Of a stretch of 34,625 nucleotides of DNA, positions 17,509-25,438 are shown in pieces (positions within the stretch are counted from its first letter, which is position 1; each line of letters begins with the position of its first letter). The position numbers and the translations under genes were made by a program. Below the pieces are notes generated by a model. That model made no database searches. It saw nothing but the letters and a program-made list of their open reading frames with translations, and was not told where the DNA came from. Where the stretch lies: assembly GCA_026414545.1 (NCBI GenBank), contig JAOAIU010000043.1:1-34625 (forward strand). The letters are read 5' to 3'. Source of the DNA: Candidatus Saccharicenans sp. GTDB lineage: Bacteria > Acidobacteriota > Aminicenantia > Aminicenantales > Saccharicenantaceae.

Positions 17509-18761
17509 TATCCTCTCTCCCCGTATTTCATCTTCAGCACCTGGATGATTCTTTCCATCTCATTATTCACAATCATGAAGCCCTCGTCAAAACCCATGCC
17601 GGGCTTGGCCAGCATCCGGTCGGGGCGAGTGGCCATGGCCACATGCACGCAGGCGATGGCCGAGATATCGGTCTCGTTGCAGGTCCCGCCCTGGTAGGCT
17701 TCGATTCCATGGTTCTTGCAGTAAAGGTTGCTCTCGGCCACGTTCTGTATGCCGCCCAGGTCCGGGGTTTTGATCTGTATCATGTGACAGGCCCGGGCGT
17801 CAGTGAACTCACGGATGTCTTCCAGGGTGTTGCAGTGCTCGTCAGCCACGATTTTGACCCTGGAGCCCAGAGCTTCCAGCCTGCGGGTTATTCGGGACAG
17901 CCCTTCCAGCTGGCGGTATTTTTCTTCCAGGTCAACCGGCCCCTCAATGTAGAGATTGAATCCGTCGGCTTCTTTTTCCAGTGAGGCGATGTAATCTGCC
18001 ACCCGGTCCAGGTCGCCGTCAAAAATGAGGCCGATGGTTCCGTACACATCGATGTGCAGGTCGGGCCGGTAATCTTCCCTGGGCCTCAGCTTGATGACCC
18101 TATCGGCCAGCCAGCGAATGTATTCCCTGAGTTTCTCGCCATTACGCCCCAGCTTGTCCTCGACGTTGTTGATCAGGGCGTGGGGCAGGGCGTCCACCTG
18201 TTTCAGAATCATCTTATCGGCATTGGTGTAGCGGTCGTCCCCCGACTGTCCGAAGACTTTTACCCGCTCCGGCACGACCGGCAGGTTGTATTCTTCGCAG
18301 ACGATTTCGCATTTGAGTTTTTTCTCGGCCCGGGCCCGGGCATCCAGCAGGGCCTGGGACAGGCCGTACCTGATGGCGGTGTGGAGCCTTTTGCCTTCAA
18401 ACTTTAGCTGCTCGAAGCGGTCGGCCATCTTCCGAAAGGGCTCGATTTCCATCCCCTCCAGGAGTGGCCGCAGGTTCTTTTCCATGAACGGCAGGTAATG
18501 CCCGGCCAGGAAAAGCGGGTCCCGGCCGCCGACACCCGAATACTGAACCGCCGCGCAGTCGCCAATGGCCAGCTGTCCGTCTTCCAGTTCCAGGATGATG
18601 GACAGGCTTTCACCGGCCATCCGGATGCTCTGGAACCCTCTGGTCACCGGCTTTCCTTCGTAGACGAAACCGTTAGCCCTGGCTCCTTTCTTGATGGCCT
18701 TCTGGTCGTCAAAAAAGAAAGCCGACTTGCCCGGAACGAACAGGACTCTTTTTATCTTCAT
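17508..18761 (-). CDS. mal: Methylaspartate ammonia-lyase
   Basis: A 417-residue member of the enolase superfamily (the Clostridium tetanomorphum enzyme has 413). It removes ammonia from (2S,3S)-3-methylaspartate to give mesaconate. By my recollection of the C. tetanomorphum numbering, the expected residues fall at the same positions without gaps: base Lys331 (QIKTPDLGG), His194 (ALPHAL) and metal ligands Asp238 (HIDVYG), Glu273 (YIEGP) and Asp307 (VADEHC). The start overlaps the mutE stop by ATGA (18758-18761) and the stop overlaps the AtuA-like start, so the gene is tightly coupled to both neighbours. It acts in the cytoplasm directly after glutamate mutase. Very secure. Confidence 0.97.
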   Translation of the reverse strand: MKIKRVLFVPGKSAFFFDDQKAIKKGARANGFVYEGKPVTRGFQSIRMAGESLSIILELEDGQLAIGDCAAVQYSGVGGRDPLFLAGHYLPFMEKNLRPLLEGMEIEPFRKMADRFEQLKFEGKRLHTAIRYGLSQALLDARARAEKKLKCEIVCEEYNLPVVPERVKVFGQSGDDRYTNADKMILKQVDALPHALINNVEDKLGRNGEKLREYIRWLADRVIKLRPREDYRPDLHIDVYGTIGLIFDGDLDRVADYIASLEKEADGFNLYIEGPVDLEEKYRQLEGLSRITRRLEALGSRVKIVADEHCNTLEDIREFTDARACHMIQIKTPDLGGIQNVAESNLYCKNHGIEAYQGGTCNETDISAIACVHVAMATRPDRMLAKPGMGFDEGFMIVNNEMERIIQVLKMKYGERG

Positions 18762-20206
18762 TTCGGCCTCCCGACTAATTTGCCTTTGCTGATAGCGTAG
18801 ATATCGTCCGTAACCATTTCGAAGGAAATAGCTCGGCCCTCGGCCCGGGCTCTTTCCTGCAGCCGCTGGCGGTGGTAGGCCATGATTTCCTCGGGCAGCG
18901 GCAGGTTGCCCTTGTTGAAGATCCTAATGAAACCTTCATTGTCCCTCATGGGGATGATCTTTCCGTGGTTGTAAATGGATGGGGCGAAGGGCACGTCCAG
19001 CAGCCCGGCTTCGAAGGCGGCCACGGTGCCCGCAGCCACATCGCCCTGTCCAATCTCATAGACCTTGTCAAGCAAGCTGCGAACCTCGGCCTTGATCAGC
19101 TCAATTTCCGACTTGAGGTCCTCGGGCTTGAAGATAACCTGGTCTTCTACCATATTTATGGCCTGGCGGGTCGCTCTCAGGCCCTGGGCATTGGCTTCCT
19201 TGGTGGGAATGCCCATGGCCTCATGCGGCGATTTGACGATGACTTTCTCTGCGCCCGAGAACCTGGCCACGATGGCTCCCAGGGCGATTACCGAAAAAGC
19301 CTTGGCCTCGTCTTCGGGAAAGCCGCCCATCCACTGGTGGAAGACCGTGGTCAACTCAAAATCATCAAAACCTTCCTGGCGAAAATATTCTTCAGCCAGC
19401 TCTCTGAGGGCAGTGATGGCGGCCACATCCTGGATGATGTTGCCGCCCTGCCCGTAGCCTAAAGTTATCGACCTGACACCCTGTTTGATGGCTAATAATC
19501 CTTCTATGATTCCGATGGCAATGGCAATGCATGGTGGTACTAGGGTGCCGGTCAGAGGTCCGAATGGCTCGCGATTTATTCTGATGCCATTTTCTTCATA
19601 AAGTCCAACCAGGCGGTCGACGTATTGCCAGTCCCGGAGAGATTTTTCCACCGGGACCCGTTTGGCATAGGGAATGTTGTAGGAGATGCCGCCGCCCTCA
19701 AAGCTGGTAAAGCCGGCGGCCAGGGTTATCTCGGCCAGCAGCCGGGCGTCCGGGGTTCCGTGGCGGACTTGCAGCGGCCGGCTGACGCTTTCCACCACCC
19801 GGCGGCAGCCCTCAACGCCATGGTTAACCGCGGGGAAGCCGTTTAGCAATGAAGTCCCGGCCTGTTTTGATTTTTCAATGCCCTTTTCGGCCTCTTCATA
19901 GCGGTTTTGCCGGGTGTAGGCATCGATGGTGGTCGGCAACAGGTCGGCCTGTCCCTCCGTTTCCAGGTAGCGCAACAACTTGATATGGTCTTCGATGAGG
20001 GCCACCCCGGCCCGGGGCTGGAGCAGGGTCTGGCCTTTTTCCCTGGCCTTCTTCATCACCCAGGCAAATCTTCTTTCTTCCGGGATGGTCCGGTGCAGCC
20101 TGATGCCCTCTTCGATGGAAACGTTCTGGCCAGTGGGCCAGGTCTGCAGGACTTCCTTTCTAATTTCGTAGAATTCTTTGAGTTCCAGTTTTTCGTTCTT
20201 AATCAT
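18758..20206 (-). CDS. mutE: Glutamate (methylaspartate) mutase, E subunit
   Basis: The larger TIM-barrel subunit of adenosylcobalamin-dependent glutamate mutase, which rearranges (S)-glutamate to (2S,3S)-3-methylaspartate with MutS. The residues that bind glutamate in the Clostridium cochlearium enzyme are present, one number lower: Arg65 (LLQPRAG), Arg99 (DAYTRQ), Arg148 (QVRHGTPD), Glu170, Tyr176 and Tyr180 ([13 protein letters not shown]). I chose the ATG at 20206 (482 residues). It keeps that constant offset, has GAGG nine bases upstream, and lies four bases after the mutL stop. A GTG at 20221 would add five residues and overlap mutL. The stop overlaps the ammonia-lyase start. Very secure. 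Confidence 0.97.
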   Translation of the reverse strand: MIKNEKLELKEFYEIRKEVLQTWPTGQNVSIEEGIRLHRTIPEERRFAWVMKKAREKGQTLLQPRAGVALIEDHIKLLRYLETEGQADLLPTTIDAYTRQNRYEEAEKGIEKSKQAGTSLLNGFPAVNHGVEGCRRVVESVSRPLQVRHGTPDARLLAEITLAAGFTSFEGGGISYNIPYAKRVPVEKSLRDWQYVDRLVGLYEENGIRINREPFGPLTGTLVPPCIAIAIGIIEGLLAIKQGVRSITLGYGQGGNIIQDVAAITALRELAEEYFRQEGFDDFELTTVFHQWMGGFPEDEAKAFSVIALGAIVARFSGAEKVIVKSPHEAMGIPTKEANAQGLRATRQAINMVEDQVIFKPEDLKSEIELIKAEVRSLLDKVYEIGQGDVAAGTVAAFEAGLLDVPFAPSIYNHGKIIPMRDNEGFIRIFNKGNLPLPEEIMAYHRQRLQERARAEGRAISFEMVTDDIYAISKGKLVGRPK

Positions 20207-20210
20207 GACT

Positions 20211-21623
20211 TCATTCCTCACCGCTGATTTTTTCGAGCGAGTTTACAGCCAGGGCCGCGGCCTCAGCCGGGTATTTTTCAACCAGGTTTCCCAGTAGAGA
20301 GAAAAGATATAGCCGGTCGGCATAAAATTCTGGCTTTTCTGGCAGGAGTTTTCTTTCCTGGCCGTAGGTTCTTAGTTTTTTTAGCGGAAACCGCATTATT
20401 TCGTCAGCGCTGGCGGCAGACAGGAAACCTCCGCTGCCGATAACTGCCCTGACTCGCCTGAGGTCCTTCCCGGTTTGAACGTATACCTTGCCCTGGGGAG
20501 TATAGGTTTCTTTCCAGCCGCCGATGTGGCGAAGGGCGGAATAGTAAACGCAGGTTTCAGCTAGCAGGCGGTCAAAAAGACGCTCCTCTTCTGAGCCGGG
20601 GAGATAGTCCAGGTCGCTGGAGATTTTGTCCACGTAGTTTTTCAGACCTTCGGCCTCAAGGCCAAGTTCCCTCAGGCGCTCTTCGAGGTAGGGCCAGCCG
20701 CTATCCAGCAGGGACTGGGCCGAGACCCTCATTCCCAGGTCGCCTTCCACGGTTCTCTTGACTCTCGGCTCGCGGATGCCCTTGAGAACAACCGTGTCCG
20801 TTTCCAGGTAAGATTCAGTGTTGGAATAAAAATCGGTGGTGGCTCCGCCGATATCGATGGCCGCCAGGTCCGTCCAGTCGGTTCTATATTGGGGAATGGC
20901 GGAAATCAATTCGAACACGGCCAGGGGAGTGGGTCGGGGCTGACTTCCAGACAGCTCCACTATCTCTGACAGGCCGCGACCGCTGACTATTCTCTTAAGG
21001 AAGATTTCCCTGATTTTTTCCCGGACCGGTTCTATGTTAACCTGGCCCACCTCGGGCATCAGGTTTTCAGTCACGATTACTTCCTTCTTATTCATCAGGT
21101 CCATGACCTGTTCGGCCACCGCCCGGTTTCCGGCATAAACCACGGGGCAGGACAGGGTAGAGCTGGCCAGCTTTCGAGCATTGTCCAGGATATACTGGCT
21201 GTTGCCGCCGTCGGTCCCGCCGCTAAACAGAAGGATGTCGGGCTGAAGTTTTTCCAGGGTACTGAGGTCGCTGCGGGTCAGGGAAAAAGCAAAGCTGGCG
21301 ATGACCTTCCCGCCGGCTGACATGGCCGCCAACCTGGCCAGCTGCAGGGTCAGGTCTGGCACCAGCCCGATGGCCGCAATCCGCAAGCCCCCCTTGGCCG
21401 AAGAGGAAAAGTAGATTTCAGCGGCGCCGACCAGCTCTTTTAAGGGGGTGGACTCATCTTTGTCAAGCAGCCGGGATAGGACCTGGCTGAATCCCAGGAC
21501 CAGGTTATTCTGGGTGGTGGGCACTGCCTGTCTTTTTTCCAGTTTGAGGGTTTTATCGGCCAGGATAAAGAGTCCACCCTTGGTCCAGGTGGAGCCGATG
21601 TCGATGCTGATTATCCTTTTCAT
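20211..21623 (-). CDS. glmL: MutL/GlmL, ASKHA-type ATPase accessory protein of glutamate mutase
   Basis: A 470-residue protein of the MutL/GlmL family, found between the S and E genes in clostridial clusters and thought to reactivate the mutase by exchanging damaged cobalamin at the cost of ATP. The ASKHA phosphate loops are visible: [15 protein letters not shown] at the N-terminus and [14 protein letters not shown] in the middle. A longer frame begins at 21746, but the first 41 codons are rich in Pro, Lys and Arg and lie out of frame inside mutS. The ATG at 21623, directly before KRIISIDIG, is the family start. It lies ten bases after the mutS stop, with only a weak ribosome site, so coupling to mutS is likely. 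Confidence 0.93.
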   Translation of the reverse strand: MKRIISIDIGSTWTKGGLFILADKTLKLEKRQAVPTTQNNLVLGFSQVLSRLLDKDESTPLKELVGAAEIYFSSSAKGGLRIAAIGLVPDLTLQLARLAAMSAGGKVIASFAFSLTRSDLSTLEKLQPDILLFSGGTDGGNSQYILDNARKLASSTLSCPVVYAGNRAVAEQVMDLMNKKEVIVTENLMPEVGQVNIEPVREKIREIFLKRIVSGRGLSEIVELSGSQPRPTPLAVFELISAIPQYRTDWTDLAAIDIGGATTDFYSNTESYLETDTVVLKGIREPRVKRTVEGDLGMRVSAQSLLDSGWPYLEERLRELGLEAEGLKNYVDKISSDLDYLPGSEEERLFDRLLAETCVYYSALRHIGGWKETYTPQGKVYVQTGKDLRRVRAVIGSGGFLSAASADEIMRFPLKKLRTYGQERKLLPEKPEFYADRLYLFSLLGNLVEKYPAEAAALAVNSLEKISGEE

Positions 21624-21633
21624 GATAGTAGTT

Positions 21634-22158
21634 TCATCCGACCCGGGGAGCTTTGGTTTCAGGTTTCCGGGTCTCTTCTTCCGATTCCTGGTTATCGGGT
21701 TGCCTGGCCTGGCCTTTATCCTGGGGGGTGTGAGTGTCGGAACCAAACCTTTCCTTTATGTCCTGCTTCAAGAGTTCGGCAGCTTTCTTCAGGTCAACGT
21801 CTGGTGGAAAAACCCGGTCAAAACCCATCTTCTTGAATTTTTCTTCGACTATTTCGAAAGGAGTCTTGCCAACGACCAGGTTACCGCCGACGTAGAGAAG
21901 AATCCGGTCTAACCCCTTTTCCAGGCACAGGTCCCTGAAGCCCTGGCAGTCGATTTCACCGTGCCCATAGAGTGAAGAAACCAGGATGGCCCTGGCATTG
22001 GTTTCTATGGCGGCGTTGATGAACTCTTGCTGGGAGACCATGACCCCCAGGTTGACCACCTTGAAGCCCTCGTTGGTGAAAAAAAGCTCCAGAATCTTGT
22101 TGCCCACCGAGTGGCAATCGGCTCCGATTACTCCAAGGATAATGGTGTCCTTTTCCAT
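21634..22158 (-). CDS. mutS: Glutamate (methylaspartate) mutase, S subunit, with unusual C-terminal tail
   Basis: The cobalamin-binding subunit of glutamate mutase. It carries the full signature: GADCHSVG with Asp14 and axial His16, SSLYGHGE, and YVGGNLVVG. With the ATG at 22158 the DxH residues fall at 14 and 16, as in the clostridial protein, and GGAG lies nine bases upstream. An ATG at 22203 with AGAGG nine bases upstream would add 15 residues rich in Pro and Asn and cannot be excluded; a TTG at 22230 is less likely. Clostridial MutS has about 137 residues. Here the protein (174) carries some 35 extra C-terminal residues rich in Gln, Glu, Lys and Pro, probably disordered. Do not confuse it with the mismatch-repair MutS. 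Confidence 0.95.
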   Translation of the reverse strand: MEKDTIILGVIGADCHSVGNKILELFFTNEGFKVVNLGVMVSQQEFINAAIETNARAILVSSLYGHGEIDCQGFRDLCLEKGLDRILLYVGGNLVVGKTPFEIVEEKFKKMGFDRVFPPDVDLKKAAELLKQDIKERFGSDTHTPQDKGQARQPDNQESEEETRKPETKAPRVG

Positions 22159-22244
22159 GTTCTTGAACTCCGGTTTCGGGTTGCTTGGGTTCTCAGGCTG
22201 CATGTGTTTGTTCCTCTCGCTTCCAGTCAAAATGTCAAGGATGG

Positions 22245-23234
22245 TCAGGGATTGAGAAGCTGGCTGATTCGTTCTTCGACATAAAGCAGCGAGCCGCGCT
22301 CGATCTGATAGTCAAAAGTGATGACTTTCCCGCCGCGCCCGGTAAACTCCTGGACGGCGGCCATGTTTTCCTTCTGGCGCTGGAGCTGGTAGCCGGGGGG
22401 AATGAAAACCACGTCTATGGTTGACAGAAACTCGGGCAATTTGTGCTCCTCTTTCAGGAAGAGGCAGGGGACGGTGCCGGTGGCCAGGCCCAGGCTCTTT
22501 AACCTGGCCACGACCCTGTCCAGGAAATTCCGGCTTTCGCAGACCACGCCAATCTTCTGTACCGGGCTCAAGCTGGCCATTTCGATGATGGTTTCCTGGC
22601 TGGGGGAAACGGCCACCTGGATCAGCCTGTCTTTCAGGGCTGGAAGTTTGCCCAGGAGTTCGCTGTAATGGGTGGAGGTGGTGAGGATCAGGTCAAAGGG
22701 CTTCAGTCTTTTTTCGGCCTCGGGGTCGGCCACGATGTCGTCCAGGAGAAAGCGGGCTACCCGGACGTGCCGGAGGACGGTCAACTGCCTTTCAAAGATG
22801 GACAGGCTCTCCGGGTTGCAGTCGATCATGGCCACGTTGAAGTCTTCCAGCCTTTCCTCGCGCTGGATTATGGCCAGCTCGATAAAGGTCTTGATTTCCT
22901 GGTAGGAAAAGTTCAGCTTGCGCAGTTCTTCCAGGAGGTTTTCAATCAATTTGAGCGCTCTTTCTTTCCGGCCGGTAGGGATGACGTCCTGCCTGGAAGA
23001 GATGAAGGTGCCCCGCCCCTGGGTGGTTTCAATAATACCTTCTGCGGCCATAAGCTCGTAAGCCTTTTTAACAGTGCCCCGAGCGATACCAAGCTGGGTG
23101 GCCAGGTCTCTTTCGGTCGGCAACTTATCGCCGGGCTTGAGCTGGTTATCATGGATCATGGTGGTTATCTGCTTGATTATCTGACGATAAGTTGGGACCG
23201 GACTGTTTTTGTCAATTACGATGGTTAATTTCAT
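22245..23234 (-). CDS. GntR-family transcriptional regulator of the glutamate mutase operon
   Basis: A 329-residue protein. Residues about 9-77 are a GntR winged helix ([11 protein letters not shown], then [26 protein letters not shown] and GRGTFIS). The remainder (about 110-329) is an alpha/beta domain unlike the short YtrA tail. Phrases such as [24 protein letters not shown] and [17 protein letters not shown] resemble a periplasmic-binding-type or response-like effector fold; the ligand is unknown. It is the first gene of the operon, with GAGG before the ATG and the mutS start about 40-85 bases beyond its stop. Three TATACCAA boxes upstream suggest it controls its own promoter and thereby the pathway. 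A ligand such as glutamate or a downstream acid would be logical, but that is inference. Confidence 0.88.
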   Translation of the reverse strand: MKLTIVIDKNSPVPTYRQIIKQITTMIHDNQLKPGDKLPTERDLATQLGIARGTVKKAYELMAAEGIIETTQGRGTFISSRQDVIPTGRKERALKLIENLLEELRKLNFSYQEIKTFIELAIIQREERLEDFNVAMIDCNPESLSIFERQLTVLRHVRVARFLLDDIVADPEAEKRLKPFDLILTTSTHYSELLGKLPALKDRLIQVAVSPSQETIIEMASLSPVQKIGVVCESRNFLDRVVARLKSLGLATGTVPCLFLKEEHKLPEFLSTIDVVFIPPGYQLQRQKENMAAVQEFTGRGGKVITFDYQIERGSLLYVEERISQLLNP

Positions 23235-23246
23235 ATCGGGCCTCTT

Positions 23247-23300
23247 TATACCAATTTAATATTGCCTGAACCATAATATACCAAAATATACCAATTGTAA
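23247..23300. promoter_or_regulatory. Three TATACCAA boxes: probable GntR operator
   Basis: TATACCAA occurs at 23247-23254, 23277-23284 and 23287-23294 (TTGGTATA on the operon strand). Starts differ by 30 and 10 bp, so all three would face nearly the same side of the helix. From 23271 to 23300 the sequence is three 10-bp units beginning CCA. The boxes flank and overlap the candidate promoter of the GntR gene, which fits autoregulation. Confidence 0.6.
23256..23284 (-). promoter_or_regulatory. Candidate promoter of the glutamate mutase operon
   Basis: On the minus strand, TTGGTA (23284-23279) and TATTAA (23261-23256) are separated by 17 bp, each four of six to consensus. The -35 lies inside a TATACCAA box and another box follows the -10. 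A ribosome site, GAGG, stands seven to eight bases before the GntR ATG. Confidence 0.5.
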
Positions 23301-23304
23301 AGGG

Positions 23305-23324
23305 GGGACACAGTATTGTGTCCC
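23305..23324. repeat. GGGACACA/TGTGTCCC hairpin (copy 5)
   Basis: A perfect 8-bp stem (23305-23312 with 23317-23324) and loop GTAT. This is the only good copy not at a gene 3' end: it lies directly upstream of the GntR operator, between divergent genes, and has no real T-tract (only TTT on the minus strand). It may mark the end of the decayed minus-strand gene upstream. Confidence 0.75.
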
Positions 23325-23724
23325 GATTCTATGGATTTTATTCTATAATTGAGATACAAGGGCGCACAGCGGAGTTCGGGGGGCTTTTTTCCATATAAAT
23401 TGGAAGCCTGACGGGCAAAATCAAAGCCTCATTAGTATCCCCGGATTTTCACCTTCCAGATAGCCGTCTCCGTTGGGGAGCAATATGTAACACACGGGGT
23501 TATCTTCTTTTCTTTTTATTATCCATGAATCGTTTACAAAGGCTGTTTGAGTATTCGGGGATTGTTTCTGGGTGGCTTCTTGATTTTCTTGCTAGCTCCT
23601 GACTATTTTGCTATTCTGCCTGAATATTATTGAGAGAACAGGACTTGAGCCTTATTACCGCGGGTTGTGGATGGTTACTGGTAGCAATTGAGTTATCCTG
23701 AAAAATATATGAAAGGACATTCAT

Positions 23725-25197
23725 ATGATATTTAAGAAGAGAAAGAATTATTTCCTGTGCTATCTGGGTCTGGCGACCATGTTTCTGGCCACGTTTGTTT
23801 CCCCCGGGTTCCCGGAAGCACAGACCAGCCAGAGCTGGAAAGCGGTGGCCCTGCAGGCCCTGGCCCGGCTGCAGGTTGAGAATAAAGATGGAAGCAAGCT
23901 GACCGGCATGGTTTTTCTTGCTGTTAAGGATGGCCTGGGCCTAACCAGCCTTGATTTGGTGAAAAATGCCGGCAAGGCGCTGGCTGTCTTTCCAAGTGGA
24001 GAAGAATACGGAACCACCGGACTGGTCGACCTTGACCCAAAGACCGGAGTGGCCCTGATAAAACTCCGCCTTTTCGGTCAGCCGCTGCTATCGCTTAGGG
24101 GTGCGGGACCGACCGACGGTGAACCAGTGTATTTCGGAGTCAACAGGGAAGGGGATTTCGGACTGGTGGAAGGCAAGGTGGGAGCAAAAGAGACAGGTGT
24201 GAGTTCAAGGTTTTATTCAATAGTGGCCGACCTGCCGGCTGGAAACAGCGGGGCGCCGGTTTTTGATAAAGACGGCCTGGTTGTCGGGATGTTAAGCTGG
24301 CAGGGCAATGAGGGGTCTGGGCGGTATGTCTTGGTGCCGTCTGGCCACATGCTGGCCCTCGATGCCTCTCTCCCGACCCAGCCCTGGGCAGCTGATGCCG
24401 TTAGAGAGGGAACGGAGACGGCGGCGCCAGAAGCCGTCTCCCTGGAAACCATGGACGCCATGCTGGCCGAAGCCTGCCTGGTGCTGGACAATCTTCAGGT
24501 CTGGCATGGTTGGGAAGATATCAGGACGGGCGGCCAGGGATTCCTGAGCGGGGTGGACAAAGAACTCTATTCCGCCCAGCAACAAACGGAGCAGATCTTA
24601 AAAAAAGTGGCCGGGCAAAAGGTAACCGATCAGCTCCGTAAAGAGGCCATAATGGCCGTGCTGGAAATCGGAAGCAAGCAATACAACGGTGTGGAAGAGT
24701 TCATCAAGTCGGTGGTTATCGGTCAGCAGTTTAAGGACTGGAATGCCCAGGCCCAGGACATGTACCGGCGTTCCCAGGCTACACTGGAAACGGTTGAGTC
24801 GTTAAAGCAGGCCAAGAAGAGCTTGCTCCGGGAGCTCTATGAAAAGTCTTCCGTCTTCCAGGAGAAGCTACCGAAGGCGGTGGCCTATAACTTTGGACTG
24901 CTGGACAGGCCATCCAATTTCAAGCTGGGGTTAGTTTCCTTTGCTCAGGATGAGTTTTATGTTATGGCCACCAAGAAGGGTTCGCTGGCCGGAAAGCTGG
25001 GCTTGTGGGGTGGAGACAGGATTATTTCTGCTGCCGGCAGGAGCTTCGGCCCGGAGGATACAATAGAAGACTTTAAGCTCGTCTTGATGAGCAACCTCGG
25101 GAAGCAGATTGAGGTGGTGGTTGAGCGTAACGGCAAACCCAAAGTCCTGAAAATGAAGGTTCCGGCAGAAATTCCCTCCGAATACCTTTACCGATAA
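23725..25197 (+). CDS. Exported trypsin-fold (DegP-like) protein with PDZ domain and degraded catalytic triad
   Basis: A 490-residue protein with a signal peptide (about 1-32, cleavage near PEA-Q). Residues about 40-220 follow the S1C/DegP protease pattern and keep the nucleophile motif GNSGAP (Ser175). The usual catalytic His position in the TNxHV segment reads TSLDLV (Asp77), and the usual Asp position in DxxTDLALLK reads DPKTGVALIK (Gly108). Two of three triad residues therefore look lost, so proteolysis is doubtful. Residues about 240-390 are helical, probably coiled coil. A C-terminal PDZ domain (about 405-485: LGLWGGDRIISAAG, then IEDFKLVLMSN) should bind peptides. It may be a periplasmic binding or scaffold protein. 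The ribosome site GAAAGGAC stands before the ATG; the gene ends in a palindromic hairpin. The alignment is by eye and should be checked. Confidence 0.78.
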   Translation: MIFKKRKNYFLCYLGLATMFLATFVSPGFPEAQTSQSWKAVALQALARLQVENKDGSKLTGMVFLAVKDGLGLTSLDLVKNAGKALAVFPSGEEYGTTGLVDLDPKTGVALIKLRLFGQPLLSLRGAGPTDGEPVYFGVNREGDFGLVEGKVGAKETGVSSRFYSIVADLPAGNSGAPVFDKDGLVVGMLSWQGNEGSGRYVLVPSGHMLALDASLPTQPWAADAVREGTETAAPEAVSLETMDAMLAEACLVLDNLQVWHGWEDIRTGGQGFLSGVDKELYSAQQQTEQILKKVAGQKVTDQLRKEAIMAVLEIGSKQYNGVEEFIKSVVIGQQFKDWNAQAQDMYRRSQATLETVESLKQAKKSLLRELYEKSSVFQEKLPKAVAYNFGLLDRPSNFKLGLVSFAQDEFYVMATKKGSLAGKLGLWGGDRIISAAGRSFGPEDTIEDFKLVLMSNLGKQIEVVVERNGKPKVLKMKVPAEIPSEYLYR

Positions 25198-25202
25198 AAA
25201 TG

Positions 25203-25225
25203 GGGACACAGTACTGTGTCCCTTT
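25203..25225 (+). terminator. Perfect palindrome GGGACACAGTACTGTGTCCC with short T run (copy 6)
   Basis: A 20-bp palindrome at 25203-25222, beginning six bases after the pseudoprotease stop codon and followed by TTT. A weak intrinsic terminator by its short T run, but the best conserved palindrome of the family. Confidence 0.65.
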
Positions 25226-25334
25226 AGATTTACAGCCCCTATTCGATAGGGGCAGAGAATCCACCGATTATGGGCCCGGCAGCCATGATTTAATAGGCTC
25301 GCCGGGATAAGGCTTGCTTACCTAAAAAACAGTG

Positions 25335-25363
25335 TTCGCAAGAACCACGATATCTATTATAAT
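25335..25363 (+). promoter_or_regulatory. Candidate sigma-70 promoter of the histidine kinase gene
   Basis: TTCGCA at 25335-25340, exactly 17 bp, then a perfect TATAAT at 25358-25363; a second TATAAT lies at 25365-25370. The -35 sits in a small inverted repeat GTTCGCAAGAAC (25334-25345). The kinase ATG is about 75 bases downstream. Confidence 0.6.
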
Positions 25364-25438
25364 GTATAATTAAGGGCGCGGGCTCATATCTTGAATCCTG
25401 GCCCGGCCTGACGGGGATGATTCCTGGAGGAGTAATTT

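Larger units (their letters stand above)
23235..23724. other. Divergent regulatory spacer, with a coding-like relic
   Basis: These 490 bases hold the GntR promoter and operator boxes and one hairpin repeat (listed separately). On the minus strand, 23421-23591 is an open frame without a usable start. It reads like protein: a Gln/Asn/Thr-rich linker, then WIIKRKEDNPVCYILL and PNGDGYLEGENP. It is bounded upstream by a TAG at 23592-23594 and is probably a gene remnant. The plus-strand ribosome site GAAAGGAC before 23725 is clear, but no convincing promoter for that gene could be read. Confidence 0.5.

Noticed and set aside
20207-20221. GTG at 20221 as the mutE start.
   Set aside because: The ATG at 20206 has its own GAGG site and gives constant residue offset to the clostridial enzyme; the extra five residues have no support.
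21624-21746. N-terminal extension of 41 residues on MutL/GlmL.
   Set aside because: It is the mutS tail read in another frame; the family start KRIISIDIG lies at the ATG at 21623.
22159-23300. Cobalamin riboswitch ahead of the B12-dependent mutase genes.
   Set aside because: No B12-box-like sequence or long leader is seen; the GntR gene fills the region upstream of mutS.
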